Shown here in pieces: positions 29,288 to 41,101 of a stretch of 64,000 nucleotides of DNA; positions within the stretch are counted from its first letter, which is position 1, and each line of letters starts with the position of its first letter. The DNA is from Hydrogenophaga aromaticivorans (GTDB taxonomy: Bacteria > Pseudomonadota > Gammaproteobacteria > Burkholderiales > Burkholderiaceae_C), in the NCBI RefSeq assembly GCF_013387465.1, contig NZ_VYGV01000006.1:1083959-1147958 (forward strand). Direction: 5' to 3'. The position numbers and the translations under genes were made by a program. The notes beneath the pieces were generated by a model. The model ran no database searches. It was not told the DNA's origin and saw nothing but the letters and a program-made list of their open reading frames with translations.

Positions 29288-30190
29288 GTGCGCACCCTCT
29301 CCAACTTCTTCTACCAGCGGCGCACGCTCACGCTGCTGCTGATGCTCACGCCGCCGCTGCTGTGGTTTGGCGTGGTGTACCTGGGCTCGCTGCTGACGCT
29401 GCTGAGCCAGAGCGTCTTCGTGTTCGACGACATGAGCATGTCGGTGGTGGCCGAGTTCACCACCGACAACTTTGCCAACCTGCTGGTGCCGGCCAACCTG
29501 GACATCGTGCTGCGCACGCTGGGCATGGCCGTCGCCGTGACGCTGGCCACCGCACTCATCGGCTTTCCCATGGCCTGGTACATGGCCCACCACGCCAGCC
29601 CGGCGGAAAAGGGTTTCTTCTATGTCGGCGTGATGCTGCCCATGTGGGCCAGCTACATCGTCAAGGCCTACGCCTGGACCGTGCTGCTGGCGCAGGGCGG
29701 CGTCATCTACTGGGTGATCAATGCACTGGGCCTGCAAGGCGTTCTGCAGGCGGTGCTGGCGATTCCGGTGATCGGCGGCGACACCCTGGCCACCTCCAAC
29801 CTCGGCCGCTTCCTGGTGTTCACCTACATCTGGCTGCCCTTCATGGTGCTGCCGATCCAGGCCGCCATCGAACGCGTGCCGGCCAACCTGCTGCTGGCCT
29901 CGGGCGACCTCGGTGCCCGCCCGTTCCAGACCTTCCGCAACGTGCTGTGGCCACTCGCTTTCCCGGGCGTGGTCGCGGGCTCCATCTTCACCTTCTCGCT
30001 CACGCTGGGGGACTACATCATTCCCCAGCTGGTCGGCCCCTCGGGCCTGTACATCGGCAACATGGTCTACACCATGCAGGGAACCATCGGCAACATCCCC
30101 ATGGCGGCGGCCTTCACCTGCGTGCCCATCGTGCTGATCACCATCTACCTGGCCATGGCGCGCCGACTGGGGGCCTTCAATGCGCTCTAA
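29288..30190 (+). CDS. ABC transporter permease (PotB-like)
   Basis: 300 residues with a GTG start 11 bases after the ATPase stop. Six membrane segments are seen, and the EAA loop that contacts the ATPase is [23 protein letters not shown]. Its 3' end overlaps the second permease by 11 bases, so translation is coupled. Confidence 0.9.
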   Translation: MRTLSNFFYQRRTLTLLLMLTPPLLWFGVVYLGSLLTLLSQSVFVFDDMSMSVVAEFTTDNFANLLVPANLDIVLRTLGMAVAVTLATALIGFPMAWYMAHHASPAEKGFFYVGVMLPMWASYIVKAYAWTVLLAQGGVIYWVINALGLQGVLQAVLAIPVIGGDTLATSNLGRFLVFTYIWLPFMVLPIQAAIERVPANLLLASGDLGARPFQTFRNVLWPLAFPGVVAGSIFTFSLTLGDYIIPQLVGPSGLYIGNMVYTMQGTIGNIPMAAAFTCVPIVLITIYLAMARRLGAFNAL

Positions 30191-30977
30191 ACCCACCCTG
30201 TTGCGCATCGCCGCCTACGCGGGCCTGGCCTTCCTGCACCTGCCCTTGCTGTTCATCGCGCTGTACGCCTTCAACAGCGCCGACAGCAACTACAGCTTCC
30301 CCATGGAAGGCCTGACCCTGCGCTGGTTCGCGCGCGCCCTCGAACGCACCGACATCCACGAGGCGATCTACCTCTCGCTGGCGGTGGCCGCGATGGCCAC
30401 CATCATCGCGATGGTGCTGGGCACGCTCACCGCCGCGGCCCTGAACCGCGACCGCTTCTTCGGCAAGGACGCGTTCACCACCCTGCTGATCCTGCCGATC
30501 GCCCTGCCCGGCATCGTCACCGGCATTGCCCTGCTCTCGGCCTTCCGGCTCATGGAGGTCAACCCGGGTTTCTGGACCATCGTGGTCGGCCACGCCACCT
30601 TCTGCGTGGTCATCGTGCACAACAACGTGGTGGCCCGCCTGCGGCGCCTGCCCGACCGCTTGTGGGAGGCGTCGATGGACCTCGGTGCCGACACCCTGAC
30701 CACGCTGCGCCACATCATCCTGCCGCAGCTCGGCACGGCCCTGCTGGCCGGCGGCATCCTGGCCTTTGCCCTGTCGGTGGACGAACTCATCGTGACCACC
30801 TTCACCGCCGGCACCGACAAGACCCTGCCGATCTGGCTCATGGGCCAGCTCGGGCGCCCCCGCGAAGCGGCCATCACCAACGTGGTGGCACTGGTCATCA
30901 TGGTCATCACCATGCCGCTGATCCTGCTGGCCTGGCGCCTCACGCGCGACGGCGACGCCAGCCCGAACGCCAGCTGA
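30180..30977 (+). CDS. ABC transporter permease (PotC-like)
   Basis: 265 residues and six membrane segments. The EAA loop is [23 protein letters not shown]. It pairs with the previous permease. The C-terminal [21 protein letters not shown] is typical of PotC proteins. Confidence 0.91.
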   Translation: MRSKPTLLRIAAYAGLAFLHLPLLFIALYAFNSADSNYSFPMEGLTLRWFARALERTDIHEAIYLSLAVAAMATIIAMVLGTLTAAALNRDRFFGKDAFTTLLILPIALPGIVTGIALLSAFRLMEVNPGFWTIVVGHATFCVVIVHNNVVARLRRLPDRLWEASMDLGADTLTTLRHIILPQLGTALLAGGILAFALSVDELIVTTFTAGTDKTLPIWLMGQLGRPREAAITNVVALVIMVITMPLILLAWRLTRDGDASPNAS

Positions 30978-31025
30978 ACACCCCGCTCCCGTCCGCTCTG
31001 TTTCAACCCACCTCTGGAACCCGAC

Positions 31026-32465
31026 ATGGCTGCCACCCGCTTCACCACCCAGCTCCTGATCAATGGCCACAGCGTCGCCGGCGAAGGGCGCGTCGAACCC
31101 ATCCTCAACCCCAGCACGGGCGAACTGCTGTGCGAGGTGCGCGAGGCCAGCGCCGACCAGCTGCGCCTGGCGGTGGACGCGGCCAGCGCCGCCTTCCCCG
31201 CCTGGGCCGCGCTCACGCCGCGCGACCGCAGCGCCTACCTGTTCAAGATCGCCGATGCCATCGAAGCCCACGGTGACGAACTCGCCATGCTGGAATCGCT
31301 GAACTGTGGCAAGCCCTTGTCCGCCGCGCGCAACGACGAGATCCCCGCCATCGCCGATGTCTACCGTTTCTTTGGCGGCGCCATCCGCAACATGTCGGGG
31401 CCGCTGGCGGGTGAATACCTGGCGGGCCACACCAGCATGATCCGGCGCGACGCACTGGGCGTGGTGGCCTCCATCGCGCCCTGGAACTACCCGCTCATGA
31501 TGGCCGCCTGGAAGCTCGGCCCGGCCATCGCCATGGGCAACACCGTGGTGCTCAAGCCCTCGGAAAACACACCGCTGACCACGCTGCGCTTCGGCGAACT
31601 GCTGGCCGGCATCCTGCCGCCGGGCGTGGTCAACATCGTCTGCGGCCGCGGTGACTCGGTGGGCGCGCCCCTGATCCGAGACCCGCGCATCCGGGTGGCC
31701 TCGCTCACCGGCGACGTCTCGACCGGCAGCAAGATCATGGAAGCTGCCGCGCGCGGCATCAAGCGCACCCACCTGGAGCTGGGTGGCAAGGCGCCGGTGA
31801 TCGTGCTCGACGACGCCGACCTGGGGCAAGTGGTCGAAGGCCTGCGCACCTTCGGCTACTACAACGCGGGCCAGGACTGCACCGCTGCCTGCCGCGTCTA
31901 CGCCACGGAAGGCATCTACGAGAAACTGGTGGCCGACCTGAGCAGTGCCGTCTCGTCCATCAAGGTGGGCAGCCAGCAGGAGCCCGGCGTCGAGATGGGC
32001 CCGCTGATCTCGGCCCGCCAGCGCGACCGCGTGGCCAGCTTCGTTGACCGCGCGGCCCAGCTGGCCCACACCGAGGTCACGGCCGGCGGCAGCACCGTGG
32101 GCAACAAGGGCTTTTTCTACAAACCCACGGTCATCGCCGGCGCGCTGCAGGAGGACGAGATCGTGCGCAGCGAGGTGTTCGGCCCGGTGGTGTCCATCAC
32201 CCGCGTGAAAGACGCGGAACAGGCCGTGGCCTGGGCGAACGACTCCGAGTACGGGCTGTCCAGCTCGGTCTGGTCGGGCAACGTGGGCTCCGCCATGAAC
32301 ATCGCCTCGCGCCTGCAGTACGGCTGCACCTGGGTCAACACCCACTTCATGCTGGTGTCCGAAATGCCGCACGGCGGCATGAAACATTCGGGCTACGGCA
32401 AGGACATGTCGGTCTACGCGCTGGAAGACTACAGCTGCGTGCGACACATCATGGTCAAGCACTGA
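31026..32465 (+). CDS. aldehyde dehydrogenase, probable gamma-aminobutyraldehyde dehydrogenase
   Basis: 479 residues. The catalytic Glu251 is in LELGGKAP and Cys285 in [11 protein letters not shown]; the NAD site is in FTGSx-like [20 protein letters not shown] instead of GQ.C is the form seen in PatD/gamma-aminobutyraldehyde dehydrogenases. It would convert 4-aminobutanal from putrescine to GABA, which fits its place between a polyamine importer and gabT. The substrate is inferred. Confidence 0.87.
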   Translation: MAATRFTTQLLINGHSVAGEGRVEPILNPSTGELLCEVREASADQLRLAVDAASAAFPAWAALTPRDRSAYLFKIADAIEAHGDELAMLESLNCGKPLSAARNDEIPAIADVYRFFGGAIRNMSGPLAGEYLAGHTSMIRRDALGVVASIAPWNYPLMMAAWKLGPAIAMGNTVVLKPSENTPLTTLRFGELLAGILPPGVVNIVCGRGDSVGAPLIRDPRIRVASLTGDVSTGSKIMEAAARGIKRTHLELGGKAPVIVLDDADLGQVVEGLRTFGYYNAGQDCTAACRVYATEGIYEKLVADLSSAVSSIKVGSQQEPGVEMGPLISARQRDRVASFVDRAAQLAHTEVTAGGSTVGNKGFFYKPTVIAGALQEDEIVRSEVFGPVVSITRVKDAEQAVAWANDSEYGLSSSVWSGNVGSAMNIASRLQYGCTWVNTHFMLVSEMPHGGMKHSGYGKDMSVYALEDYSCVRHIMVKH

Positions 32466-32466
32466 G

Positions 32467-32573
32467 ACACCCCCCGAGCCGCTTCGCGTCACCCCCCTCT
32501 CTCGCCTTCGGCGGGAGGGGGGCGGCACCAGAGGCCCGGCAAAGCCGGTTCCTCGGTGCCCCTGGCTAGCGCT
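32467..32573 (+). repeat. dispersed palindromic element, copy 4
   Basis: It follows the aldehyde dehydrogenase stop by two bases and fills the whole gap up to the convergent MocR gene. The second half (GGCACCAGAGGCCCGGC, AAGCCGGTTCCTCGGTGC) is almost identical to copy 5 at 52286, about 20 kb away, which shows these are copies of one element. Confidence 0.85.
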
Positions 32574-32574
32574 C

Positions 32575-33978
32575 TCAGCCCTTGCTCTGCGCCTTCAAAA
32601 AAGCCAGCACCTGCGGCTCTTCGGTGAACGCCACGTTGAAGCGGAACCAGGGGCTGGGCTGCAGGTCGGGCGCGAACAGGTGGCCGGGGCCGAGCAGGAT
32701 GTCCTGTTCCGCCGCCTTGTAGGCCAGCTCGGTCGCGTTGGCGATGTCGGGGTGGCGCGTCCAGAGAAACATGCCGGCCTTGGGCTCGCAGAACAGCTCG
32801 AAACCCAGGTTCTCCAGCTGCTGGGCCACGCGCTGGTGCGCCTGCGCCAGGCGCTCGCGCAGGCTGCGCAGGTGTTTGCGCCAACGTCCGTCGACCAGCG
32901 CGCCGTAGGCCAGGCGCTCATTGAACTCGGACGAGGTCAGGCCCGAAATCATCTTGAGCTGGGCAAAGTCCTCCAGCAGATCGGGCGGCGCGGCCAGGAA
33001 GCCGACGCGGATGTTGGGCGAGATGGTCTTGGAGAAGCTGCTGATGTAGACCACGCGCTGCAGCTGGTCGAGGCTGGCGAGCGAGGGCCTGGGCTCGGGG
33101 TCGAGGTCGGCGTAGATGTCGTTTTCCACCACGGTGAACTGGTGCTGCTCGGCCAGCTGCACCACCCGGTGCAGGTGCGCGAGGTTGGCCACCGAGCCGG
33201 TGGGGCTTTGCAGCCGCGGCTGGGTGAAAAACACCTTGGGCTTGTGTTCCAGCACCAGGGCTTCGAGCGCGGCCAGGTCGTAGCCGGCCGGCGTGCGCGG
33301 CACGCCGATCAGCCGGGCGCCCAGGAAACGCAGCGAAAACAGCAGGTTGGGATAACCGGGGTCGTCCACCAGCACCGCGTCGCCCGGGCGCACCAGGCGG
33401 CGCGCCACCAGGTCCATGGCCTGGCTGGAGCCTTGCGTGAGCAGCACCTGGTCGGCGCTGACGGCGATCTCCTGCTCGGCCAGCAGGTCGCGCACCAGCT
33501 GGCGCAGCGGCGCAAAACCCTTGGGCTCGCCGTAGCCGCCCAGGTCCACGTTTTCAGACGCCAGCGTGCGCAGGCTGCGGCGCAGGCCTTCCTCAAACAG
33601 CCAGTTGCCCGGCAACCAGCCGCAGCCAGGCTTCATGCGCAGCGCGCGGGCTTCGAACACCCGGCGCAGGTACCACATGGAGTCGAAGTTGTAGTTCGCC
33701 GTCTCGGCGGGCACGGTGCCGGGCGCCTGCGGCGCCACGCCCTCGCGCTTGCGCACGAAAAAGCCCGAATGCGGGCGCGAGACGAAATAGCCCAGCGCGA
33801 CCAGCCGGTCGTAGGCGTCGACCACGGTGTACACGCTCACACCGTGGGCGTGGGCGAACTGGCGGATGGAGGGCGCCTTGGAGCCCGGACGCAGGTTGCC
33901 GCTCTGGATCAGGTCGCGAAACCCCTCGACGATCTGCACCACGAGCGGGCTGGTGCTTTTGGGGTTCAGGGTGAACAT
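32575..33978 (-). CDS. MocR/GabR-type regulator (GntR HTH plus aminotransferase domain)
   Basis: 467 residues. The N-terminal GntR winged helix (about 10-75, GSKAPSIRQFAHAHGVSVYTVVDAYDRLVALGY) is followed by a class I aminotransferase domain. The PLP lysine is in SSFSKTISPNIRVGF. Such regulators sense PLP plus an amino acid. It is divergent from gabT, so a GabR-like role (GABA-PLP sensing) is likely. Confidence 0.9.
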   Translation of the reverse strand: MFTLNPKSTSPLVVQIVEGFRDLIQSGNLRPGSKAPSIRQFAHAHGVSVYTVVDAYDRLVALGYFVSRPHSGFFVRKREGVAPQAPGTVPAETANYNFDSMWYLRRVFEARALRMKPGCGWLPGNWLFEEGLRRSLRTLASENVDLGGYGEPKGFAPLRQLVRDLLAEQEIAVSADQVLLTQGSSQAMDLVARRLVRPGDAVLVDDPGYPNLLFSLRFLGARLIGVPRTPAGYDLAALEALVLEHKPKVFFTQPRLQSPTGSVANLAHLHRVVQLAEQHQFTVVENDIYADLDPEPRPSLASLDQLQRVVYISSFSKTISPNIRVGFLAAPPDLLEDFAQLKMISGLTSSEFNERLAYGALVDGRWRKHLRSLRERLAQAHQRVAQQLENLGFELFCEPKAGMFLWTRHPDIANATELAYKAAEQDILLGPGHLFAPDLQPSPWFRFNVAFTEEPQVLAFLKAQSKG

Positions 33979-34016
33979 CGGTGGCTATCAGGGTAAATGT
34001 GTACAGGTCCGTAGGG

Positions 34017-34039
34017 CTGCACAGTGCATCGCTGTGCAG
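34017..34039. promoter_or_regulatory. inverted repeat between mocR and gabT
   Basis: CTGCACAG, a 7-base spacer, then CTGTGCAG: a perfect 8-base inverted repeat in the middle of the 127-base divergent region. Related half-sites (TGTACAG at 33999, CTGTATA at 34047) flank it. Its placement fits an operator for the divergent MocR protein. Confidence 0.6.
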
Positions 34040-34105
34040 GCACTGTCTGTATATGTTAGCGGTGGCCCGCGAGCCCTACAGTCCGCCCCAGTCTGAAATT
34101 TCTTC

Positions 34106-35422
34106 ATGATCGGAGCCCCCTGCATGCAACGCGAATCCCAAGCCACCAACGCCATGCTCATGGCCCGCCGCCAGGCCGCCATCCCCCGCGGCGTCGGCCA
34201 CAGCCACCAGATCTTCATCGCCAAGGGCGAAAACGCCGAGATCTGGGACGTGGAAGGCCGCCGCTACATCGACTTCGCCGGCGGCATCGCCGTGCTCAAC
34301 ACCGGCCACCGCAACCCGGCCGTGATCGAGGCCGTGAAGGCCCAGCTCGACCAGTACACCCACACCTGCTTCCAGGTGCTCGCCTACGAGCCCTACGTGG
34401 AACTGGCCGAGCGCCTGAACGCCAAGGCCCCGGGCGACTTCACCAAGAAAACCCTGTTCCTGACCACCGGCGCCGAAGCGGTGGAAAACGCCATCAAGAT
34501 CGCACGCGCCCACACCGGCCGCTCGGGCGTGATCGCCTTCACCGGCGGCTACCACGGCCGCACCCTGCTGACCCTGGGCATGACCGGCAAGGTCGCGCCG
34601 TACAAGACCGGTTTCGGTCCGTTCCCGGGCGAAATCTTCCACGCCCGCTTCCCGAACGCGCTCCACGGCGTGAGCGTGGACGATGCGATCGCCTCGGTGG
34701 AATCCATCTTCAAGAACGACATCGAAGCCAGCCGCGTGGCGGCCATCATCATCGAGCCGGTGCAGGGCGAAGGCGGTTTCAACGTGGCGCCGCCCGAACT
34801 GATGCAGCGCCTGCGCGCGCTGTGCGACCAGCACGGCATCCTGATGATCTGCGACGAGGTGCAGACCGGCGCCGGCCGCACCGGCACCTGGTTCGCCTGC
34901 GAACAGAGCAGCATCGCCCCCGACCTGATCACCCTGGCCAAGTCGATGGCCGGCGGTTTCCCGATCTCGGCCGTGATCGGCCGCGCCGAAGTGATGGACG
35001 CGCCCGCCGCTGGCGGCCTGGGTGGCACCTACGCCGGCAGCCCGATGGCCTGTGCCGCAGCCCTGGCCGTGCTCGACGAGTTTGAAAAACACGACCTGCT
35101 GCAACGCAGCCGCGACGTCGGCGCGCGCATCACCGCCAGCCTGCAGACGCTGGCGAAGAAGCACAACTGCATCGCCGACGTGCGCGGCCTGGGCGCCATG
35201 GTCGCCATGGAGCTGTGCAAGAACGGTGACGTGCACCAGCCCGACGCCGACCTGACCAAGGCCCTCGCCGCCGAAGCCACGAAACGCGGCCTGATCATCC
35301 TGACCTGCGGCACCTACGGCAACGTGGTGCGCATCCTGGTGCCGCTGACCGCCAGCGACGCCTTGCTGGACGAAGGCCTGGCGATCATCGCTGCCTCGCT
35401 CGACGCGCTGCAAGGCGCATGA
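34106..35422 (+). CDS. gabT: 4-aminobutyrate aminotransferase
   Basis: 438 residues (432 if started at the ATG at 34124). Class III aminotransferase with the PLP lysine in LITLAKSMAGGFPIS, the aspartate in ICDEVQTGAGRTG, and GAEAVENAIKIARAHTGR. It transfers the amino group of GABA to 2-oxoglutarate, giving succinate semialdehyde for gabD at 43636. Control by the divergent MocR gene is likely. Confidence 0.92.
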   Translation: MIGAPCMQRESQATNAMLMARRQAAIPRGVGHSHQIFIAKGENAEIWDVEGRRYIDFAGGIAVLNTGHRNPAVIEAVKAQLDQYTHTCFQVLAYEPYVELAERLNAKAPGDFTKKTLFLTTGAEAVENAIKIARAHTGRSGVIAFTGGYHGRTLLTLGMTGKVAPYKTGFGPFPGEIFHARFPNALHGVSVDDAIASVESIFKNDIEASRVAAIIIEPVQGEGGFNVAPPELMQRLRALCDQHGILMICDEVQTGAGRTGTWFACEQSSIAPDLITLAKSMAGGFPISAVIGRAEVMDAPAAGGLGGTYAGSPMACAAALAVLDEFEKHDLLQRSRDVGARITASLQTLAKKHNCIADVRGLGAMVAMELCKNGDVHQPDADLTKALAAEATKRGLIILTCGTYGNVVRILVPLTASDALLDEGLAIIAASLDALQGA

Positions 35423-35483
35423 GCGCCGCGCCGGGCCGCCCCAAGCAAGCTCGCACCGCAGCCCGCAGGGCGAAGGTATCCCA

Positions 35484-37791
<2,308 letters not shown>

Positions 37792-37837
37792 ACCCGATTT
37801 CCCGTTCCCCGTTCCTCAACCCCTGGAGTTCAATCCG

Positions 37838-38869
37838 ATGAAACTGAAACCCGTTTTCCTGGCCGCGGCCATGATGGTCGCCCTGCCGGTGATGGCCCAG
37901 AGCCAGCTCACCGTCGTCAACTTCGGTGGCGCCAACGGTGCCGCCCAGAAAAAGGCCTACTTCGAGGCCTACGAAAAGGCCGGTGGCGGCAAGATCACCG
38001 CCGTCGAATACAACGGCGAACAGGCCAAGATCAAGGCCATGGTCGAAGCCAAGAAAGTCACCTGGGACGTGGTGGAAGTCGAGAGCCCGGACCTGAGCCG
38101 CGGCTGTGACGAAGGCCTGTTCGAGAAGATGGACTGGGCCAAGGTCGGCAACAAGGCCGACTTCCAGAAAGCCGCCGTGCACGAGTGCGGCGTCGGCACC
38201 TTCGTCTGGTCCACCGTGATGGCCTACGACGGCGACAAGCTCAAGACCGCGCCCACCACCTGGGCCGATTTCTGGGACGTGAAGAAATTTCCCGGCAAGC
38301 GCGGCATGCGCAAGGGCGCCCGCTACAACCTCGAATTCGCCCTGATGGCCGACGGCGTCAAGACCGCCGACGTCTACAAGGTGCTGGCGACCAAGGAAGG
38401 CGCCGAGCGCGCGTTCAAGAAGCTGACCGAACTCAAGCCCAACATCCAGTGGTGGGAAGCCGGTGCGCAGCCGCCCCAGTTCCTGGTCGCCGGTGACGTG
38501 GCCATGACCACCGCCTACAACGGCCGCATCGACGCTGCCCAGCGCGAAGGCAAGAACCTCAAGATCACCTGGACCGGCGGCATCTACGACCTGGACTACT
38601 GGGTCATGCCCAAGGGCACGCCCAATAAGGACGCCGCCCTGAAGTTCATCGCCATGGCCAGCTCGCCCGACGCGCAGGCCGAATACGCCAAGAACATCAG
38701 CTACGGCCCGACCAACAACAAGGCCCTGACCAAGCTCGACGCCAAGGTGCTGGGCATGCTGCCCACCTCGCCGGCCAACAGCAAGGACGCGCTGCAGTTC
38801 GGCATCGGCTTCTGGGCCGACCAGGGTGAAGCCCTGGAGAAGCGCTTCTCCGCCTGGGCAGCGCAGTGA
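37838..38869 (+). CDS. ABC transporter substrate-binding protein, second importer
   Basis: 343 residues with a signal peptide (1 to about 20, cleavage after VMA). It is a PotD-like periplasmic protein (LTVVNFGGANGAAQKKAYFEAYEKAGG) with internal Trp-rich ligand regions (NIQWWEAGAQPPQF). It differs clearly from the first importer's binding protein, so the ligand is probably different. The next gene starts on its last base. Confidence 0.9.
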   Translation: MKLKPVFLAAAMMVALPVMAQSQLTVVNFGGANGAAQKKAYFEAYEKAGGGKITAVEYNGEQAKIKAMVEAKKVTWDVVEVESPDLSRGCDEGLFEKMDWAKVGNKADFQKAAVHECGVGTFVWSTVMAYDGDKLKTAPTTWADFWDVKKFPGKRGMRKGARYNLEFALMADGVKTADVYKVLATKEGAERAFKKLTELKPNIQWWEAGAQPPQFLVAGDVAMTTAYNGRIDAAQREGKNLKITWTGGIYDLDYWVMPKGTPNKDAALKFIAMASSPDAQAEYAKNISYGPTNNKALTKLDAKVLGMLPTSPANSKDALQFGIGFWADQGEALEKRFSAWAAQ

Positions 38870-40176
38870 TGAGCGCCAGCGGAACCGAACTCCAGCCGTT
38901 CGCAGGGGCCACCCTGGAACGACCCGCTCCGGCAGGGGGCACCGGCCAGGCCGTGACGGGGGGAACCCTCGCCGCGCAGCTGCACCGCGCCGAACGGCGC
39001 AGGAAGCTGCGCGCCCTGGCGCTGACCATGCCCCTGCTGGTCTTTTTGCTGGTGTTTTTTCTGGTTCCGCTGGGTTCTTTGCTGGTGCGGGCGGTTGAAA
39101 ATCCCGAAGTGGCCGACGTCCTGCCCCACACCGGGCAGGCGCTGGCCGACTGGGACCGCAACAGCCCGCCGCCGGCCGCCGCCTACGCCGCCATCCTGGC
39201 GGACCTGGGTGCCATCGAAGAAACCGCCCAGGCTGGCGTGCTGGCCCGCCGCCTCAACAGCGAGGTGGCCGGCGCCCGATCGCTGGTCATGGGCACCTAC
39301 CGCGCCCTGCCGCTGGGCGACAACCTGAGTGCCGACGAAGCACGCAGCAAACTCATTGAACACGACGCGCGCTGGGAAGAACTGCCCTACTGGCAGACCA
39401 TCGCCAAAAACAGCTCGCGCTGGACACCAGACTACCTGCTCGCCGCGCTCGATTTCAAGCGCAACGCCCAGGGCGACATCGAGCGCGTGGGCGAAGGCGA
39501 GGCCGCTTTCAGCGACATTCTCGGCCGCACTTTCCAGATGAGCGCCGTGGTGACTTTCTTCTGCTTGCTGATGGGTTATCCGCTCGCCTACTGGCTCAGC
39601 ACGCTTTCCGAGCGCAAGGCCAACGTGCTGCTGATCCTGGTGCTGCTGCCGTTCTGGACCTCGGTGCTGGTGCGCATCGCCGCCTGGATCGTGCTGCTGC
39701 AGAACAACGGCCTGGTCAACCGCTTCCTGATCTGGATCGGCGCCACCGACGCGCCGATTCCCCTGCTCTTCAACCGCCTGGGCGTGATCATCGCCATGGT
39801 GCACATCCTGCTGCCCTTCATGATCCTGCCGCTGTACAGCGTCATGAAATCGGTGCCGCCCAACTACCTGCGCGCCGCCATCTCGCTGGGCAGCACGCCG
39901 CTGGCTGGCTTCTTCCGCGTCTACCTGCCCCAGACCTACCCCGGCGTGGCCGCGGGCGGCCTGCTGGTCTTCATCACCTGCATCGGCTACTACGTGACGC
40001 CCGCCCTGCTCGGCGGCCCGGCCGACCAGATGCTGAGCTACTACGTGGCGCAGTACACCAACGTCGAGGTCAACTGGGGCATGGCCTGCGCGCTCGGCGG
40101 CGTGCTGCTGACCGCCACCATGGTGCTCTATGCGCTGTACCGCAAGGTCTCCAAGGCCGAGCTGAGCCTGGGCTAG
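38869..40176 (+). CDS. ABC permease with large periplasmic insert, second importer
   Basis: 435 residues, about 140 longer than PotB. After an N-terminal Gly/Pro-rich tail and membrane helix 1 (about 50-72), a soluble segment of roughly 148 residues (73-220) intervenes before helix 2 (about 224). The EAA loop AAISLGSTPLAGFFRVYLPQTYPG is intact. The start ATG overlaps the TGA of the binding-protein gene. The insert may touch the binding protein; that is inference. Confidence 0.9.
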   Translation: MSASGTELQPFAGATLERPAPAGGTGQAVTGGTLAAQLHRAERRRKLRALALTMPLLVFLLVFFLVPLGSLLVRAVENPEVADVLPHTGQALADWDRNSPPPAAAYAAILADLGAIEETAQAGVLARRLNSEVAGARSLVMGTYRALPLGDNLSADEARSKLIEHDARWEELPYWQTIAKNSSRWTPDYLLAALDFKRNAQGDIERVGEGEAAFSDILGRTFQMSAVVTFFCLLMGYPLAYWLSTLSERKANVLLILVLLPFWTSVLVRIAAWIVLLQNNGLVNRFLIWIGATDAPIPLLFNRLGVIIAMVHILLPFMILPLYSVMKSVPPNYLRAAISLGSTPLAGFFRVYLPQTYPGVAAGGLLVFITCIGYYVTPALLGGPADQMLSYYVAQYTNVEVNWGMACALGGVLLTATMVLYALYRKVSKAELSLG

Positions 40177-40182
40177 AACCAT

Positions 40183-40262
40183 GAGCCCCCACGCTCGTCA
40201 TTTCATGTACTCGCTGCCCCCCACGGGGGAGCGAACAACCCTTGGGGCGGCCCGGCGGGTCG
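40183..40262 (+). repeat. dispersed palindromic element, second family
   Basis: Element of about 80 bases following the stop of the first permease. It has CCCCCACGCTCGTC, CTCGCTGCCCCCCACGGGGG and CTTGGGGCGGCCCGGCGG, a type I recognise as common between genes in Comamonadaceae. It splits the two permease genes of one importer, which are normally adjacent. Confidence 0.7.
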
Positions 40263-40272
40263 TTCTCACAAA

Positions 40273-41091
40273 ATGAAACTCCTGCCCGTCTTCCCCGCCT
40301 ACTACAACCTGCTCGACAAGCTCGGCTGGTTCGCCCTGCGCGGCGCCGGCATCGGCGTGATCGTCTACCTGCTGTTGCCGGTGGTGGTGATCATCCCGCT
40401 GTCGTTCAGCGACAGCTCGTTCCTCGCCTACCCCATCGAAGGCTGGTCGCTGCAGTGGTACCGCGAGATGTTCCATTCCGACGACTGGATCCGTGCCGCG
40501 AAGAACAGCTTCATCGTCGCGCCGCTCGCCACCCTGCTGGCCACCGTGCTCGGCACGCTGGCGGCCATGGGCCTGGCGAACACCAGGTTCTTCGGCAAAG
40601 GCTTCATCACCAGCCTGCTGATCGCGCCCATGGTGGTGCCGATCGTGGTGGTGGGTGTGAGCAGCTACCTGTACTTTGCCAAGTGGGGGCTGAACGACAC
40701 CTACCTGGGCCTCGTGATCGTGCACGCCGCGCTGGGCGCGCCGTTTGTCGTCACCACCGTGCTGGCCACGCTGCAGAGCTTCAACCACAACCTCGTGAAA
40801 GCCAGCCTGAGCCTGGGCGCGAGCCCGCTGGAGACCTTTTTCCGCGTCACGCTGCCGGTCATCGCCCCTGGCGTGATCTCGGGCGCGCTGTTCGCCTTCG
40901 CCACCTCGTTCGACGAGGTCGTGGTCACGCTGTTCCTGGCTGGCCCCGAGCAGGTCACGCTGCCGCGCCAGATGTTCACCGGCATCCGCGAGAACATCTC
41001 ACCCACCATCGCCGCTGTGGCGACGCTGCTGATCCTGTTCACAACCGCGTTGATGCTGACGCTGGAATGGCTGCGCGGTCGTCGCAAGTAA
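40273..41091 (+). CDS. ABC transporter permease (PotC-like), second importer
   Basis: 272 residues and six membrane segments. The EAA loop is KASLSLGASPLETFFRVTLPVIAPG, and TSFDEVVVTLFLAGPEQVTLP is typical for PotC. It follows the palindromic element and has no clear Shine-Dalgarno, so expression may be lower than that of its partner. Confidence 0.91.
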   Translation: MKLLPVFPAYYNLLDKLGWFALRGAGIGVIVYLLLPVVVIIPLSFSDSSFLAYPIEGWSLQWYREMFHSDDWIRAAKNSFIVAPLATLLATVLGTLAAMGLANTRFFGKGFITSLLIAPMVVPIVVVGVSSYLYFAKWGLNDTYLGLVIVHAALGAPFVVTTVLATLQSFNHNLVKASLSLGASPLETFFRVTLPVIAPGVISGALFAFATSFDEVVVTLFLAGPEQVTLPRQMFTGIRENISPTIAAVATLLILFTTALMLTLEWLRGRRK

Positions 41092-41101
41092 AGCACCGCT
41101 G

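Noticed and set aside
30177..32528. 783-codon open frame antisense to the permease and aldehyde dehydrogenase genes
   Set aside because: It spans several well supported genes on the other strand and has shadow composition.
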